A model generated the notes under the pieces. It saw only the letters and a program-made list of their open reading frames with translations. It was not told the DNA's origin and did no database searches. 64,000 nucleotides of DNA from Turnera subulata. Lineage: Eukaryota; Streptophyta; Magnoliopsida; Malpighiales; Passifloraceae. Shown piece after piece: positions 43,421 to 54,953 of this stretch (the stretch's first letter is position 1; every line of letters starts with the position of its first letter). The position numbers and the translations under genes are program-made. Location: positions 21,010-85,009 of the forward strand of contig JAKUCV010000199.1 of the NCBI GenBank assembly GCA_028386065.3. Reading direction: 5' to 3'.

Positions 43421-44974
43421 TTATGATTGTTCATCTCGGCAATCCACACTCATTTGCCACTTCCCATTCATCTTTGGCAATAGACTACGCATTCCAAGCT
43501 TGTGATTGAATTGATGCTCAACTCCCTTAAACAGCGTCAATTCTCCTCCTGGATCAATCAACTTGCAACAAGCATTAGTTCGTTCCACAAAAATAGGCAT
43601 AACAAGTAACTTATATGGATCATAATCAATAGAACAACAATATAAATCACTCATCATGTTGTCCAATTTAGGCATTAAAGTCATAGAATAGGAACTTAAA
43701 ACCTGGTGATCCCTTTTGATTGTAATTGGCTCCCCATGTGTGGACTCAATTTCTCCAAGGGTCTTCAATTCCTTATGGAAAGCATCCCCCAATATCTGCA
43801 AAGAAACAACAAAACTAGAAAAATAAGGGTTAAGGTTATATCCCTTAAGATAAGCATCATAATACAAGAGTACAAACATGCCTTTCTTTTCTTTACAAAC
43901 AACCCTCATATTACTCTTTTTCGCATATAGATTTTGTTTCTCTTTTCTCTCTATTTTTGTCTCAACAATATCGACTTTTTCACCCATTTCACATCTCTCA
44001 TAGTCGACTTTTTCCTCTCTCTTTTCTTTTATTTTCAGCTCTCCTTTTACAAGACTCTCTTCCTCTCTCTCTTTCTCACTTTTTTTCAAGGCTCTCAGCC
44101 TTCTTCTCTACTTCACCAGATTGTTGCAATTCGGGTGGAAGCTTCTCGTTCAAATTCTGCAATTCGACCTTCTCCTTAATCTCACAAGTAGTTTGAGCCT
44201 TTTCAGCCTGAATTTTAAGCTTGGCTTTCCTTTCAATCTCAGTTTTCTTTTTAGCTTTGGCTTTCCTCTTCAATTCTTCCTCCCATCTAATCTTCTGGTA
44301 AATCTGATGCGACCATTCTTGGCGTGCAAGAATAGACTCCTTTTCCTTTAGCCTTTTATCTTGTCGAATCCCTCTTCCACCATGCTCCACGCGGTGCCAC
44401 CCTTCTTCTTCTTTATCGTAAAAGTCGTCCACATAGTCATCATAATGTACTGAAATTGGCTCTTGTCTCCTAGTCAGAAATTTTTGCTGTTGCTCCTTTA
44501 AATAATGACTAGGCGCATATCTTTTCTTCATAATCCTCTTCAATTCAGCCCATGTACTAATAGGCTCTTCTCCATACCTTCTTTGATTAAAACAAATTGA
44601 TGCCACCAAATACGTGCATTATCACTAAATTCTGCAACAACTAGTTTTAGTTTACTTTCTTCGGAGTAGTGATGATAGTCAAAGAGCTTCTCCACTCTCT
44701 TCTCCCATTCCAAGTATGCTTCAGGATCATCCTTGCCATAGAAAGGCAGAATTTTCAATTGGATGCTTCCAACATCCCTATCACCATGATTTGCTCCTTC
44801 TCTCCTATCAAAGCTTGGATTTCTATATGTTTTTTTATTACGTCCTCCTCTTTCTCCAAATCTATCATGTCCCCATACTCCATTAAACTCATCTTCATCA
44901 TAGCTATAGTGCATAGGAGTTGATTTCTTGGCTTCCATCCTGAAACCTCCTTTACCACATCTAAAATATTCCAT
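43421..44974 (-). pseudogene. Gag and pol remnant of family A element, frameshifted
   Basis: Gag starts at ATG 44974 (MEYFRCGKGGF) and shows [17 protein letters not shown] and ARIWWHQF. A frameshift follows near 44575-44600, after which ERRYGEEPISTWAELKRI-type sequence continues in another frame to 44076, ending in a Lys/Glu/Gln-rich charged region. A third frame (44089-43421) keeps charged sequence, then traces of the start of RT (GVEHQF, GKWQMSVDCRDE). No zinc knuckle, protease or RT active site is present. Compare the open gag in A1. Confidence 0.75.
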
Positions 44975-45737
44975 GATATCAACCTGCAAAAACTTGTTAG
45001 TAGAAAAAACCTCACACACTCCCTCACGTGTTTACACTCGTAACAGAATGTGTTCACTCGTGTTTCACTCAAATTCGACTTTTCTTCTCAAAATTTAGTG
45101 CACACACTCAGCCTTTTACCACTCAAGATTCTATCACAGTTTTACTTTTTCGGATCAATCACAACCAACCAAGTAAATAGAAACTTGCAACGAAAATTTC
45201 AACAAAAAGCAGAGGAACAACCTACAATGAAGATTTAGACACAAATTCTAGAGGCAACAATCAATTCCAGCAAAGAAAGATAAGCACACACAAAGAAGAA
45301 CAATATTGTATGTGACGATTCTTGTATCAATTGAGCAATAAGAAATAAGAATTACTCAATAAGGAAAGCTAAAAGAAATTTAGACAGCAAGATAATAAGA
45401 ATGCAAGGAAGAAATCCACAACTAGGTAATCAATAATTCAACTTACGAAGATCAGCTATAACACTTTCTTTCTCTTTTCCTTTTTTTTTCCTTTTTTTTT
45501 CACTTCGTGAACAGTAATCAATTTTTTTACCTTTTACTTTTACTGTTTTGACGTGAACAGTAAAAAAGGTGTGAACAGTAAAAACGTGAATAGTACGAGA
45601 ACAGTGATGAACAGTACGTGAAATGAACAGTACCGAATAGTAATGAACAGTACCCGACAACAAAAAAACTTGGAATTGAAAGAGCAGAAAAATAAAGATA
45701 CGTAGTTGAATTGATACCTAGGCTCCGCTACCAAAGA

Positions 45738-46674
45738 TGATACGGCAACAATCCTAGAACTAAGCTAGAATCACCTCCGAATCAATGTTTGTCCCAGACC
45801 CCAAATTCAATCAACCGAGATAGAACTCTTCACCACCAAAACAGCAAGGAATTGGTAACAAAGAGTATGAAAGAATTGAAATAACGCCACAAGTAAAAAC
45901 TTACTTGATAAGTTGAATTCAATCCTTGAAGTAAAAACTGGAAGAATCACTCTCTTCCCAAGAGAAGCATTCAACTTTCTTATAAACACTCAAATCATCA
46001 TGTATAATCTGATTTCAAACTTGGTACATGGTTGGCTTTTATAGAAACTAAAAAGCAAAGGATTGAATTTTAAATACAAGCACTAAACAAGCACTAATCA
46101 TCTTTTGTTTTTTTTAATGCACACCAACCACACTAACACCAACCACACCAATAAACCAAATGATGAAAGAGCACTCAATCAAGATAGTGGGAACCTCCAG
46201 CTCCAAAGTGGATTTTCCAGCCCGAAAACGAACAGTAACACTGGAAGTGAATAGTAATTTCCGTCGTGAATAGTAATTCCCGGTGTGAACAGTGACCGAA
46301 CAGTAAAATGCCTATTGTGACTAGAATCTTCCAGAATGCTCACACACTTGGGGTTCTCTTTAAAGTCCTCTCCAAGCTTGATCTTTGTGTCCTCTTGAAG
46401 TTCTTGTGAAATTACTGCTTGTACGAAAACTTGAAGTTGCGCTTTGAACTTGTTAGCGCGTGTATAGTGAGTTGCACCATTATGTGAATAGTGAACTGAA
46501 AGTGAATAGTTCCGGACTCCTTTTAATGTGCTCACACATTTAAATGTCTCCTTAAGCTCCAATTGCATCTTGAGCTTGTTAGCACGCGCTTGTGTAATCG
46601 GCCCCAATGGCATCCGCAACTCGCCTTTAACATTGACGTCTTCTCCTTGGTGTTTAGTTCCTTGATTTGCATCA
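45738..46674 (-). repeat. Family A (A2) 5' LTR
   Basis: Same family as 41331-42287, 937 bp. It holds the same LTR-borne open frame (to 46179), shortened by a small deletion in the CCGGAAATTACTGTTCAC repeat. Confidence 0.9.
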
Positions 46675-46679
46675 GGTCT

Positions 46680-47085
46680 ACTCCCCCGTAATACGATTTG
46701 TGAGCTCTTTTTATGGGTTAAATGACAAATTTTGTCCCTACATGTTAATTTCAGTGTTGTTGTCCTTGTTTTTTTTGAAAATCATCATTGTTATGTATAA
46801 TTTACCTTCCGTCACCGGTATACCTCTTGAGATGGACACGTGGCCGGTATAGGCCCACTAATAGCTAAATTCTTTAATATTTTTTTTTATTTTTCTATTG
46901 CATCTTTGTGGACGATTGATGTATCTCTTTTCCATTTAGTTTTATCTTTTTTTTTCCTCCTGCATTGTCTAATTTTATTTTATTTTTTAATTTTTCTTTG
47001 CTTTTTTAAGCACTTTCTTTTTCTTCTTTCTTCTCTTTTTTTCCATTCATATGCCTCTTTTCTTGGCTGCTTTGCTTTTGAAGCG
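46680..47085. other. No gene recognised
   Basis: T-rich sequence with long poly-T tracts. ACACGTGGCC and CCGTCACCGG words resemble those found near plant element ends, but I cannot assign it. Confidence 0.35.
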
Positions 47086-47493
47086 CCAACACCCAGGCTC
47101 ACGGTGGTGAAAACAACAATATCATCACTCTGACTGCTACTTAGATCGGCAAATAAACAATGAATTTCACTACCATATGACCTTGAGTGGCCAGCTCCCC
47201 TGTAGAAGATAAAGAATTACTTACAACAAAGAAAATTTTATTATTCAATTTGAAATTTCACACAGAATATACTAGGCGACACGTTGGTGCCCCTCACGGT
47301 AGCCACACCCTTGGTGTTTCTCACAACTAATATCTTGATACGTTGATAAATAAAAGTCTAACATACTTATTTATGGAGACTCTTACTTAGTAGACAAGAC
47401 ATAACTCCTAAATTGAATCGGACTTGCACTTTTAAAACCCAATAAAGTAAACACTCCTAAACCCAATAAAATTAAGTTTAGTTTAATACCCAA
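47086..47493 (-). mobile_element. Probable copia LTR (unrelated to the family above)
   Basis: In minus-strand sense TTTAAGGGAGATA (polypurine-like) is followed by TGTTGGGTATTAAAC at 47493 downward, through to CACCACCGTGAGCCTGGGTGTTGGCGC near 47090. TGTTGG starts after a purine tract are typical of copia LTRs. The second LTR and TSD are not found. Confidence 0.4.
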
Positions 47494-48691
47494 CAATATC
47501 TCCCTTAAACTAAGCTTGCAATACAAACATGAGTAACCAATTCCATTGCAAGTGTCTTCAGCGCCATTGTCGTTGCAGTGAGTGACTCGAACATTGATTC
47601 GAATAGTATCATCTTCCTTGAGTCAAACCAAACCTTTAGCTTCACATCATTTCCATGTTGCATGCTATACTTCAAGTGCCTGTTCCATACCCCATCTTGC
47701 TTGTCAAAAAAATCTTGTATCGTCTTCTATCATTTGCTATTTCCAAAGACACTCTCCTAATCTTTGCTGCTCTAAAAAACATTCCTCACGTCCTCAACTA
47801 ATAAAAACTGATCAATACCAATGAAATTAATTTTCTCAGCATAAACAAAGTCAATGACTTCTTGTGTTTTCTCTTGAACCAGCTTGATCGTCTCAACTTG
47901 TTCAACTTCTACCAATTTGTCTCCCTGAAATAAAGAATTATTTGTAGGAACCTTCTCTTCTACTTGTTCAGTTACATGTTCACCTTCGTCAGGGGCGGAT
48001 CCAGGGGCCAAGCAGGGGGCCAGGCCCCCCTAAAATCCAATTAATACTATTATGGTAATAAATTGACATGAAGTTTCTCATGGTCTGGTGGTGAGTTGTG
48101 CGTTATTGAATGGAGTGTGACGCGGATTCGAATTTCTACTATCACATTTTCCATACTTTTGGTGCATTTTTCCCTAAACTATTCTAATTTATATAATTTG
48201 GCCCTCCCTAAAATTAAATCTTACAAACTTGGCCCCTCCTAGCAGAAATTTCTGGATCCGCCCCGTCCTTCGTCGTCTCCTTGACAAGAAAAATTATTTT
48301 CTTGAACCACCAACTCTTCTTTTTTCTCCTCTTGGAAAAATAATTCTTCCATCTTGATTCTTGACAATCTATAGCATTCACCATGAAACTGAAATCTTGA
48401 CTGTAACCTGGCAGTGACAAATTTCCACTTTAATTCTTTCCAGTCTTCTAATTTCTTCAGTGAATATATCTTCCATATTGCAACTAGTCAATGTCTCTGA
48501 ATCACATGAACTACTAGCTCCACTCTCCACACACTTAGCATCTACTTGACTGTCATTGCCATTGTTGTCTCACTGTTGTTGTTCACTTGTCCTCCTCTTC
48601 CTGAATATGAGCCGCTTCTAATGCAAATCAGCTTAGTTTTTAACACATCAATCGTTAAAGTCTTGAGATCTTGGAATTCTTCAATAGCTTT
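47494..48691 (-). other. Decayed TE-like coding sequence interrupted by a MITE
   Basis: Minus-strand open stretches on both sides of the MITE are acidic and coiled-coil-like (EQVEEKVPTNN, VETIKLVQEKTQEVID). An upstream part around 48400-48540 is also open (SSSCDSETLTSCNMEDIF). Removing the MITE and one TSD copy would make them adjacent. I do not recognise the protein. Position next to the copia LTR suggests element-internal sequence. Confidence 0.35.
47991..48266. mobile_element. Short MITE with GGGGCGGATCCAG inverted ends
   Basis: The left end is AGGGGCGGATCCAG. The right end, inverted, is ACGGGGCGGATCCAG. The 8-bp direct repeat CCTTCGTC flanks it (47983-47990 and 48267-48274). The inner ends are C/G-rich (GGCCCCCC, GGCCCCTCC). 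The 276-bp size and 8-bp TSD suggest a hAT-type miniature. It lacks coding sequence. Confidence 0.8.
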
Positions 48692-49694
48692 TGATGCAAA
48701 TCACCTGGGCAAGCTTAAAGACTCGGAGAATGGTGCATGCAAAGGTTACATTGGAAGAATCAGTGAGGAGTAAAATGACAAAGACACTTGGACATGGAGA
48801 ACTCACTTTCAGAATCAACTCCAAGGACCTGAAGAATACATTCGGAAATTTCAAAAGCACACAGTCTCGGAAATAAATTCATATCTCGAGTTCTACAAGT
48901 CGGATTGCTACGATATTGGACTCTCTAGAAAGCTAAGAGGAAGATCTACAACTTTGATGTTGAGCACCAAAAGTTGAATCTTCCATTTTTTATTAATTTA
49001 AAATTCACTTGAAGTCGATGGATAGATTCTGTCCGAAAAATCAGTTTGGATTTATTATTATTTGGGCTTAAGTACTTTTAGTTGGTTTATTATCATTATT
49101 TGGGCTATTATTTTTTAGGCTTAGTTAATTAGTCACATTTATTTTTTTGGGTTTAAATTAGTCCAAAGAGTTGTTGGATTAAATTAAAAACCTAGTTCAT
49201 TGAGGGTAGTCTAAGTCGATTGGGTTTAGGATTAGAAAGCAAAGTTTGAGTTGGTTTTGGGCACCTTATGGCCGACTTATAGGGTTAGAGAAACTAGTAT
49301 TTATAGGTTTTAAGGGCTGCAAAAATAGGGACGACATGATGACTTGAAATAATAAAATTGCTTTTGAGGTTTTATTTATTGGATTGAGTGATTCAATCTT
49401 GAGAGAGTGAATCTCTTGTTTTACTACAGGGATTGAGTTTACTTATCAGGTTTGTGGCGTTTGATTCTTTTTCTTGTGTTTCTAATCTCTTTGTTGCCTA
49501 TCCCTTGCTGTTTAGGAGGTGAATAATAGATTCACAAAATTCTTGTTTTGATTCTTGCTGCTTTGTTATCTAATCCTTGCTGATTAGGAGGTGAAGGGGA
49601 GAATTGCAATTAGTTTGATTGAGATTGAAGATCCGGACGAACAGATTGATCCGGAAGTGACACTAGTGCTGATTCTAGGGTTGTTGCTGTATCA
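48692..49694 (+). repeat. Family C 5' LTR
   Basis: 1003 bp from TGATGC to TGTATCA. Related in both ends and several inner blocks to 63098-63627 and to the truncated LTR at 1358-2171. Confidence 0.85.
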
Positions 49695-49875
49695 TCTTTT
49701 GGTAGCAGAGCTAAGGTTTCAATCAATCATATCCTTTGTGTTTGTTTTTTTTATTTCTTTATGTTTTTTGTGTTCTTTCAATTCGTGGCCTTTAAATTCC
49801 AGTGTTTTTGTTTCAATTCCTTTTGTTCCCTTTGTGTTTCTTCTTGTTGACATTATATATAAATTTTTTTGTTGA

Positions 49876-49996
49876 GTCACTGTTCATCGTCACTATTCAC
49901 CAATTATTGTTCATCGATACTGTTCACCATCACTATTCAACGGTACTGGTAATTGTTGCTGTTTTCCGATTACTGTTCATCGGTGTTACTGTTCAC
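49876..49996. repeat. ACTGTTCA motif array in family C leader
   Basis: At least seven variants of (T/C)ACT(G/A)TTCA(T/C) in 120 bp just downstream of the PBS (for example CACTGTTCATCG, GATACTGTTCACC, CGATTACTGTTCATCGG). Confidence 0.75.
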
Positions 49997-50625
49997 TAAA
50001 TAAAAAAAATTGATTTCTTTCTGTTATTTGTCTCTTGCCGACAATATATATATATATACTGGAATTGTTGATTGTTGGATTGCAAGTATTGTGAATTTTT
50101 TACAGGGGTTTTGGCCAAATTGATTTGGAGGGTTGAAACCTTGAAAATTTGATTGTTGTTGTTGATCTTGTATACCAGCACGTATACAAAATTCTACTGC
50201 CAATTCTGGTTTATTACTATCCTGCCGAATTTTGTAGGTGAACTGACCTACCAAATTTTTTTGTCCATTCGGGTTTCCTTGTTTATTTTTGTGAATTTTT
50301 TTTGTGGTTTCTCTTATGTTGGGTGATTGTTGTGTCATACTTGCCCATTTTTGCAATAATCATTCACATATGTTCTCTTGTTCTTGTGTGTTATCGTTAG
50401 GACATCATTTGTTAACCTCTCTTTCTTTCCTTAGGATTTCTTTGTTTTTCTTGAAATAATTGTTCAGGTTTATTTGCTTGATTTTGTTTGATTTTATCCT
50501 GACTAGTAAATTTGAGACAGAATCAAGTGTGGTAAAAGGCTGAGAGTGGCATTCATTGCCAGAAGAGAATAAACACGAGTGAAACACGTGAGGAGCTTTA
50601 CTACTGACAAGTTTTATGGATTAAA

Positions 50626-51183
50626 GACTTGTTTTATCCCTGTGTTGGGCGCTAAAGTTGGAATTCATCCATGCGTTAGATTTTGGCTTCTTTTTATCCC
50701 TCTATTTCCCCTAGTTGGCCTACTTTGATCCCTCTTGCCGGAATCCGATGGAAAATGTTGACATGGCAAGTTTTCCGGCACCACGTCAGCATATGTGGAA
50801 TCCACATGTCAGGTCGAACCAACAAATCAAACCGACTCGACCCGACCAGTTCGCCCACCTAAAAAACCCATTTTGCAAATCCGATTTGTCCATTTTTTTC
50901 CTTTTTTTTTTTTCTCTTAAAATTAATTTCTTTAAAACTAATAGATAATTCTTTTTCCATTTTGTAGGTGAGACATCATGTCCCTTATGCTGGAGATGCT
51001 CCAACAAATAGGTATGTTGTTTAAAGAGGAGAATGAATGAATTGTTAGGCAAATAAAAAGATACTATCCGAACCAAGAAGAATATACGAAGAAGGAGTAT
51101 CTAGCTGAAAAAGATGATGCTTTCAAGAGAACATCAAATGCATGGACAAAGCTTCTACTCGTTTTATGAAGCAGTTCGAAGAT
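50626..51183. other. Unrecognised sequence in family C interior
   Basis: Similarity to the other CRM-type leaders ends after ACAAGTTTTATGG, where gag should start. What follows (GTTGGGCGCTAAAGTTGGAATTC ... CCGGAAAACTTGCC) has no gag homology. It may be a DNA-transposon fragment or captured host sequence. No confident ORF. Confidence 0.35.
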
Positions 51184-52485
51184 TGATACGACAACACACC
51201 TAGCTAGCCCTAGAAGCACCTTCGTATCTAAGATTGTCCCGATCTCAAATCATCACCAATCGTGCACACTTTATGCACCGTTGTTCTTCACCTCCTAACA
51301 ATCCGTGCTAGACAACAGATGGACGCGATAGCGCCTCCACCTCCTAATCTCTCGGTGCTGGACAACAAAGAAACAAAGCACAAAGGAATATGAATCACAA
51401 TAGCAAATATCACTGCCTGCAATTGTTAGCAAATCCCTAAAATAAAAAACAAGCAAAGAGACTCCTCTCTTATTGTGAGAATATTCAAGCTTTACTGAAC
51501 TTTTTATTTCTCAAATATTTTGAATAACAATGAACCCCAAGGGTTCTATTTATAGGAGAACAAACCTCCTCAAAGTCGGTGAACAGTAAAGCCGGTGAAC
51601 AGTAACGTCGATGAACAGTAACGTCACTCCTCCTTGAACTCCTTGTCTTGGTGCCTCCTCTCCTATTACTAGATGGACTAGGATTTAATTGAGCCCACAT
51701 AACTTGGACACTAATTAAATCCTTACAATAATAAAAATAAAATAAAACTAGTCTATAATTAATAAAAATAAAATGGATATGTCGACACCTTCCTGAAGGT
51801 GGATTGATGTCGACTAGTGATACGGCAACAATCCTAGAACTAAGCTAGAATCACCTCCGAATCAATGTTTGTCCCCGACCCCAAATTCAATCAACCGGGA
51901 TAGAACTCTTCACCCCCAAAACAGCAAGGAATTGGTAACAAAGAGTATGAAAGAATTGAAATAACGCCACAAGTAAAAACTTACTTGATAAGTTGATTCA
52001 ATCCTTGAAGTAATCTAGAATGCTCACACACTTAGAGATCTCTTTAGACTCCTCTCCAAATTCGATCTTTGTGTCTTCTTGAAGTTCTTGTGAAATTACT
52101 GCTTGTACGAAAACTTGAAGTTGCGCTTTGAACTTGTTTGCGTGTGACCTAGTAATTGGCCCCAATGGCATGCTCAAGTCATCTCTTGTATTTCCATGTT
52201 GAATTGCATCAACTAGGCCCAATGTGCTCTCGAGTCAATTACTCCTTAATTAACAGCAAATTGATGGGCTTCAGTTTCAGCTCCTCTCCAATCTTGATTT
52301 TCCATCTCTTCTTGTACTTCTTGTGAGTACGAATCTTGGATATGATTCGAAAAGTGAGCTTGTTGGAATACACAGTGAGCTTGTTGGAATACATCCAAGC
52401 TCCATGTTTGTCGCCATTGTTTCCTTCATGGTTTCCTTGGTGTGCATCATTCCTCGAACCTCTAAGCCTGCCACCGTTTGCATCA
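51184..52485 (-). repeat. Family B 3' LTR carrying a solo LTR insert
   Basis: Left part 51184-51817 and right part 52212-52485 match the uninterrupted LTR at 61669-62546. It includes TGAACAGTAA repeats near 51590-51625. Confidence 0.85.
51813..52216 (-). mobile_element. Family A solo LTR, internally deleted, nested in family B LTR
   Basis: TGATACGGCAACAATCC (51818) to TTGCATCA (52211), 394 bp, with perfect TSD ACTAG (51813-51817 and 52212-52216). The middle of the family A LTR is missing: homology jumps near 52015. It retains FVQAVISQELQED coding in its right half. Confidence 0.9.
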
Positions 52486-53901
52486 TTCCCTCCCTCCTCA
52501 AAACGATTCATCCTCGAATCGATACCAAGCTTTATGCGTGGAGGATCAAGCTTGACGCGCGTAGCTTCTCCTCCCGGATCAAGCAACATGCAACTAGCAT
52601 TAGTTTGTTCCTTCCACTCCTTAGGGTAAGCATCCCTAAAATCCTGCAAGGAAACAACAACAAAACTAGATAGACGAGGGTAAAGGTTAGATTTGAACCA
52701 AGCTTCCTTGTATAAAAGTACAACAAACTCTTCTTTTTCTCATAGTCAGCCCTCTCATCTCTCTCATTTGAGCCTTTTAACACAATTTCTTTTGAGGCTT
52801 CTTTTATCTCTTTTCTTTCCTCACACTCGGCTTCCTCTTTCTTTTCTTTCTCCTCCAATTCTACTTCTTCTTCCTTCTTCTCACTCTTATTTTCTTTTGA
52901 ACTCTCCTCTCCTTTTGCAAGGCTCTCAGCCTTCCTCTCTAGCTCTCCTTTTGTAGGGCTCTCAGCCTTCCTCTCTAGCTCTCCGTTTGCAAGGCCCTCA
53001 GCCTTCCTCTCTTCCTCATACTTTGCTTGAGCTTTGGCCTACTCGGCTTTCCATGCTTCCACTCTTCTTTTAATATGCAATTGATCTTCATTGACTTCTT
53101 GTGGAGACAATGGCCGAAGGAAAAACCTTTGATCCCCCATGTATAATGATTACCTACTCTTATCTCTCTCAGGAGCCACTCTCCTATCAAATTGCCAGGG
53201 TCTACCGAGCAACAGATGGTTCTCGTCCATAGGCACAACATCACACAACACGTGGTCAGAATACCTCCCAATTGAAAAAGAAACAAGGACTTGTTTCGTT
53301 ACCTTGATCTCTCTCATGTCATTCTTCCCTTTTAGCCGATAAGGTCTAGAATGCATCATACAATCCAATCCTAGCGTGTCCACACAACATATGTACTCAC
53401 CATGTTGGTACATCTTCCCGCATCAACTTTCAAGCTACAACTCTTTTCCTTAACAGAACATCTAGTATAGAAGATCACCTTTTGAAGCTCGGGCATCTTT
53501 TGAAGTCTGAGTGTATTGCATCTTTCAAACTCGCCTTCCAAACGCCTCTGAGGTTCAGCTTGCTCCTGACGTTCTGGTATCTCGCCCCTTGGCGGCGGTT
53601 CGTCTCGCTGTCTTGGTTCCTCTACTAATGGTGGTTGTTGCTGGTGTTGGCGTGGAGGGGGCTACTGCTGCTGCCGCGGCGGCGGCTGCTCTCTTTGGAC
53701 GGCCAAACCTGCAAGTAAGCGCTTCAGCTCCTCCATGTCGTCTTGAAGTGTACGCCTGAACTCGGCTAGCGCATCGGCTTTGTCGAGCACTTTGTTGTTG
53801 AGACGGAGTACTTCATCTCTCAATGCCTTCCATTGTAACAACTCTCCTTGCCCGTCTTGCCGACTGCTCTCCGATTCATGGCTTTTTGGTGATTGCGACA
53901 T
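52486..53901 (-). pseudogene. Family B internal coding remnant (gag start, protease-like, charged region)
   Basis: On the minus strand: ATG 53901 opens MSQSPKSHESESSRQ with a coiled-coil-like QWKALRDEVLRLNNKV and a Gln/Pro-rich tail. Then, in shifted frames, a protease-region segment (KVTKQVLVSFSIGRYSD, ENHLLLGRPWQFDRR) parallels the CRM-type protease-linker ([28 protein letters not shown]). A Lys/Glu-rich stretch (MEEKEKKEEAECEER) follows, and finally [17 protein letters not shown] over the polypurine tract. Capsid core, zinc knuckle, RT, RNase H and integrase are absent. Confidence 0.65.
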
Positions 53902-54129
53902 CTTCCTCAAAGAAAATAACCTCACCCTCTCTTTGTGTTTCACTCACTCTCTTGTCCTTTGCTAGGTTTTTATTTGTTAGGATCCAGAAACAAATAACAA
54001 ATTGCCACGTATTCAATAGAACCAATGAAATTCCTAACAAGAAACGACAAACTTCACAAAACTAGAGGCAAGATTTAAACTCAATTCAAGAACAGAAAAC
54101 ACACACAGGAAGAACAATTTGTATGTGTA

Positions 54130-54953
54130 TGATACGGCAACACTACCAGAACAAAGCTAGATAGCACCTCCAAATCAATCGAAGTCTCCAAGATCAGCAA
54201 CCAATTCAACCAAATTAGGGTTTCAGCCAATACCTCTATCACCTCAAAACACAACAAAGGCGTTAAGCAACAATAGAGTAATAAAAGCTAGGAATCTTGG
54301 ATACGCCACAGACAAATCAATCACTTGATAAGTAAAAACAATCCCTCAAATAAACAAGAAGAAATCAATTCTACTTGCAAATAACCAAGGTAATGAAAAC
54401 CTCAAACTTTATTATCAAATAGCAAGAATAATGTGTTATAAAAAGAACCCTAAAGACCCTATACATAGGCACCCAAGTCGGCCACAAAAGCTTCCCTTGC
54501 CGACTTGGAGTTTGTCTCCTAACTCCTTGGCCAAGTTGGCCACACACCTCCTAGTTGGCCTAGGTTTTGACTTTTAATCCAACAACATATTGGACTAATT
54601 AAACCCAACAAAAATAACCCACAATTGTTTATGATCCAAATAACAAAATAACCCAATGAAATAAAAAGAAAACTTAACTATAAAATAAAATAGATATGTC
54701 GACATGGGGCCCATATGCTCCAGTCGACTAGGCTTCTTCTCCAATGACAGAGACACATGTTGGTTTCTTCTTGTACTCTTCTCCAAGCTTGATCATCTTG
54801 TCTTCTTGCAATTCTTGATTTATCAAAGCTTGAACAAAGTGCAGCATGTGGTTCTTGATCATCTTCAATCGAGCCCGTGTGATTGGTCCTTGAGGCAAGC
54901 TAATGGCGCAATCTCCATCATTAGCTCCACTTGGTGCTTGCTCGCTTGCATCA
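54130..54953 (-). repeat. CRM-type element 3' LTR
   Basis: 824 bp, TGATACGGCAACACTACC to CTCGCTTGCATCA on the plus strand. It lacks about 40 bp present in the 5' LTR (the CCGAAATTATTTATTG stretch at 61027-61070). Its inner 226 bp encode the end of pol. Confidence 0.92.

Larger units (their letters stand above)
41326..46679 (-). mobile_element. CRM-related family A element (copy A2), complete, non-autonomous
   Basis: The element spans 41331-46674 (5344 bp) with TSD GGTCT on both sides (41326-41330, 46675-46679). LTRs are 41331-42287 (957 bp) and 45738-46674 (937 bp). In element sense: 5' LTR, PBS-like TTTGGTAGCGGAGCC, a TACTGTTCA-rich leader, gag from 44974, a Lys/Glu-rich stretch, decayed traces of RT and integrase, then the tract GGAAGGAGGGAA and the 3' LTR. 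The 5.3-kb size and missing catalytic domains make it non-autonomous. The two LTRs differ by a roughly 20-bp deletion and several substitutions, so it is older than copia copy 1. Confidence 0.92.
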
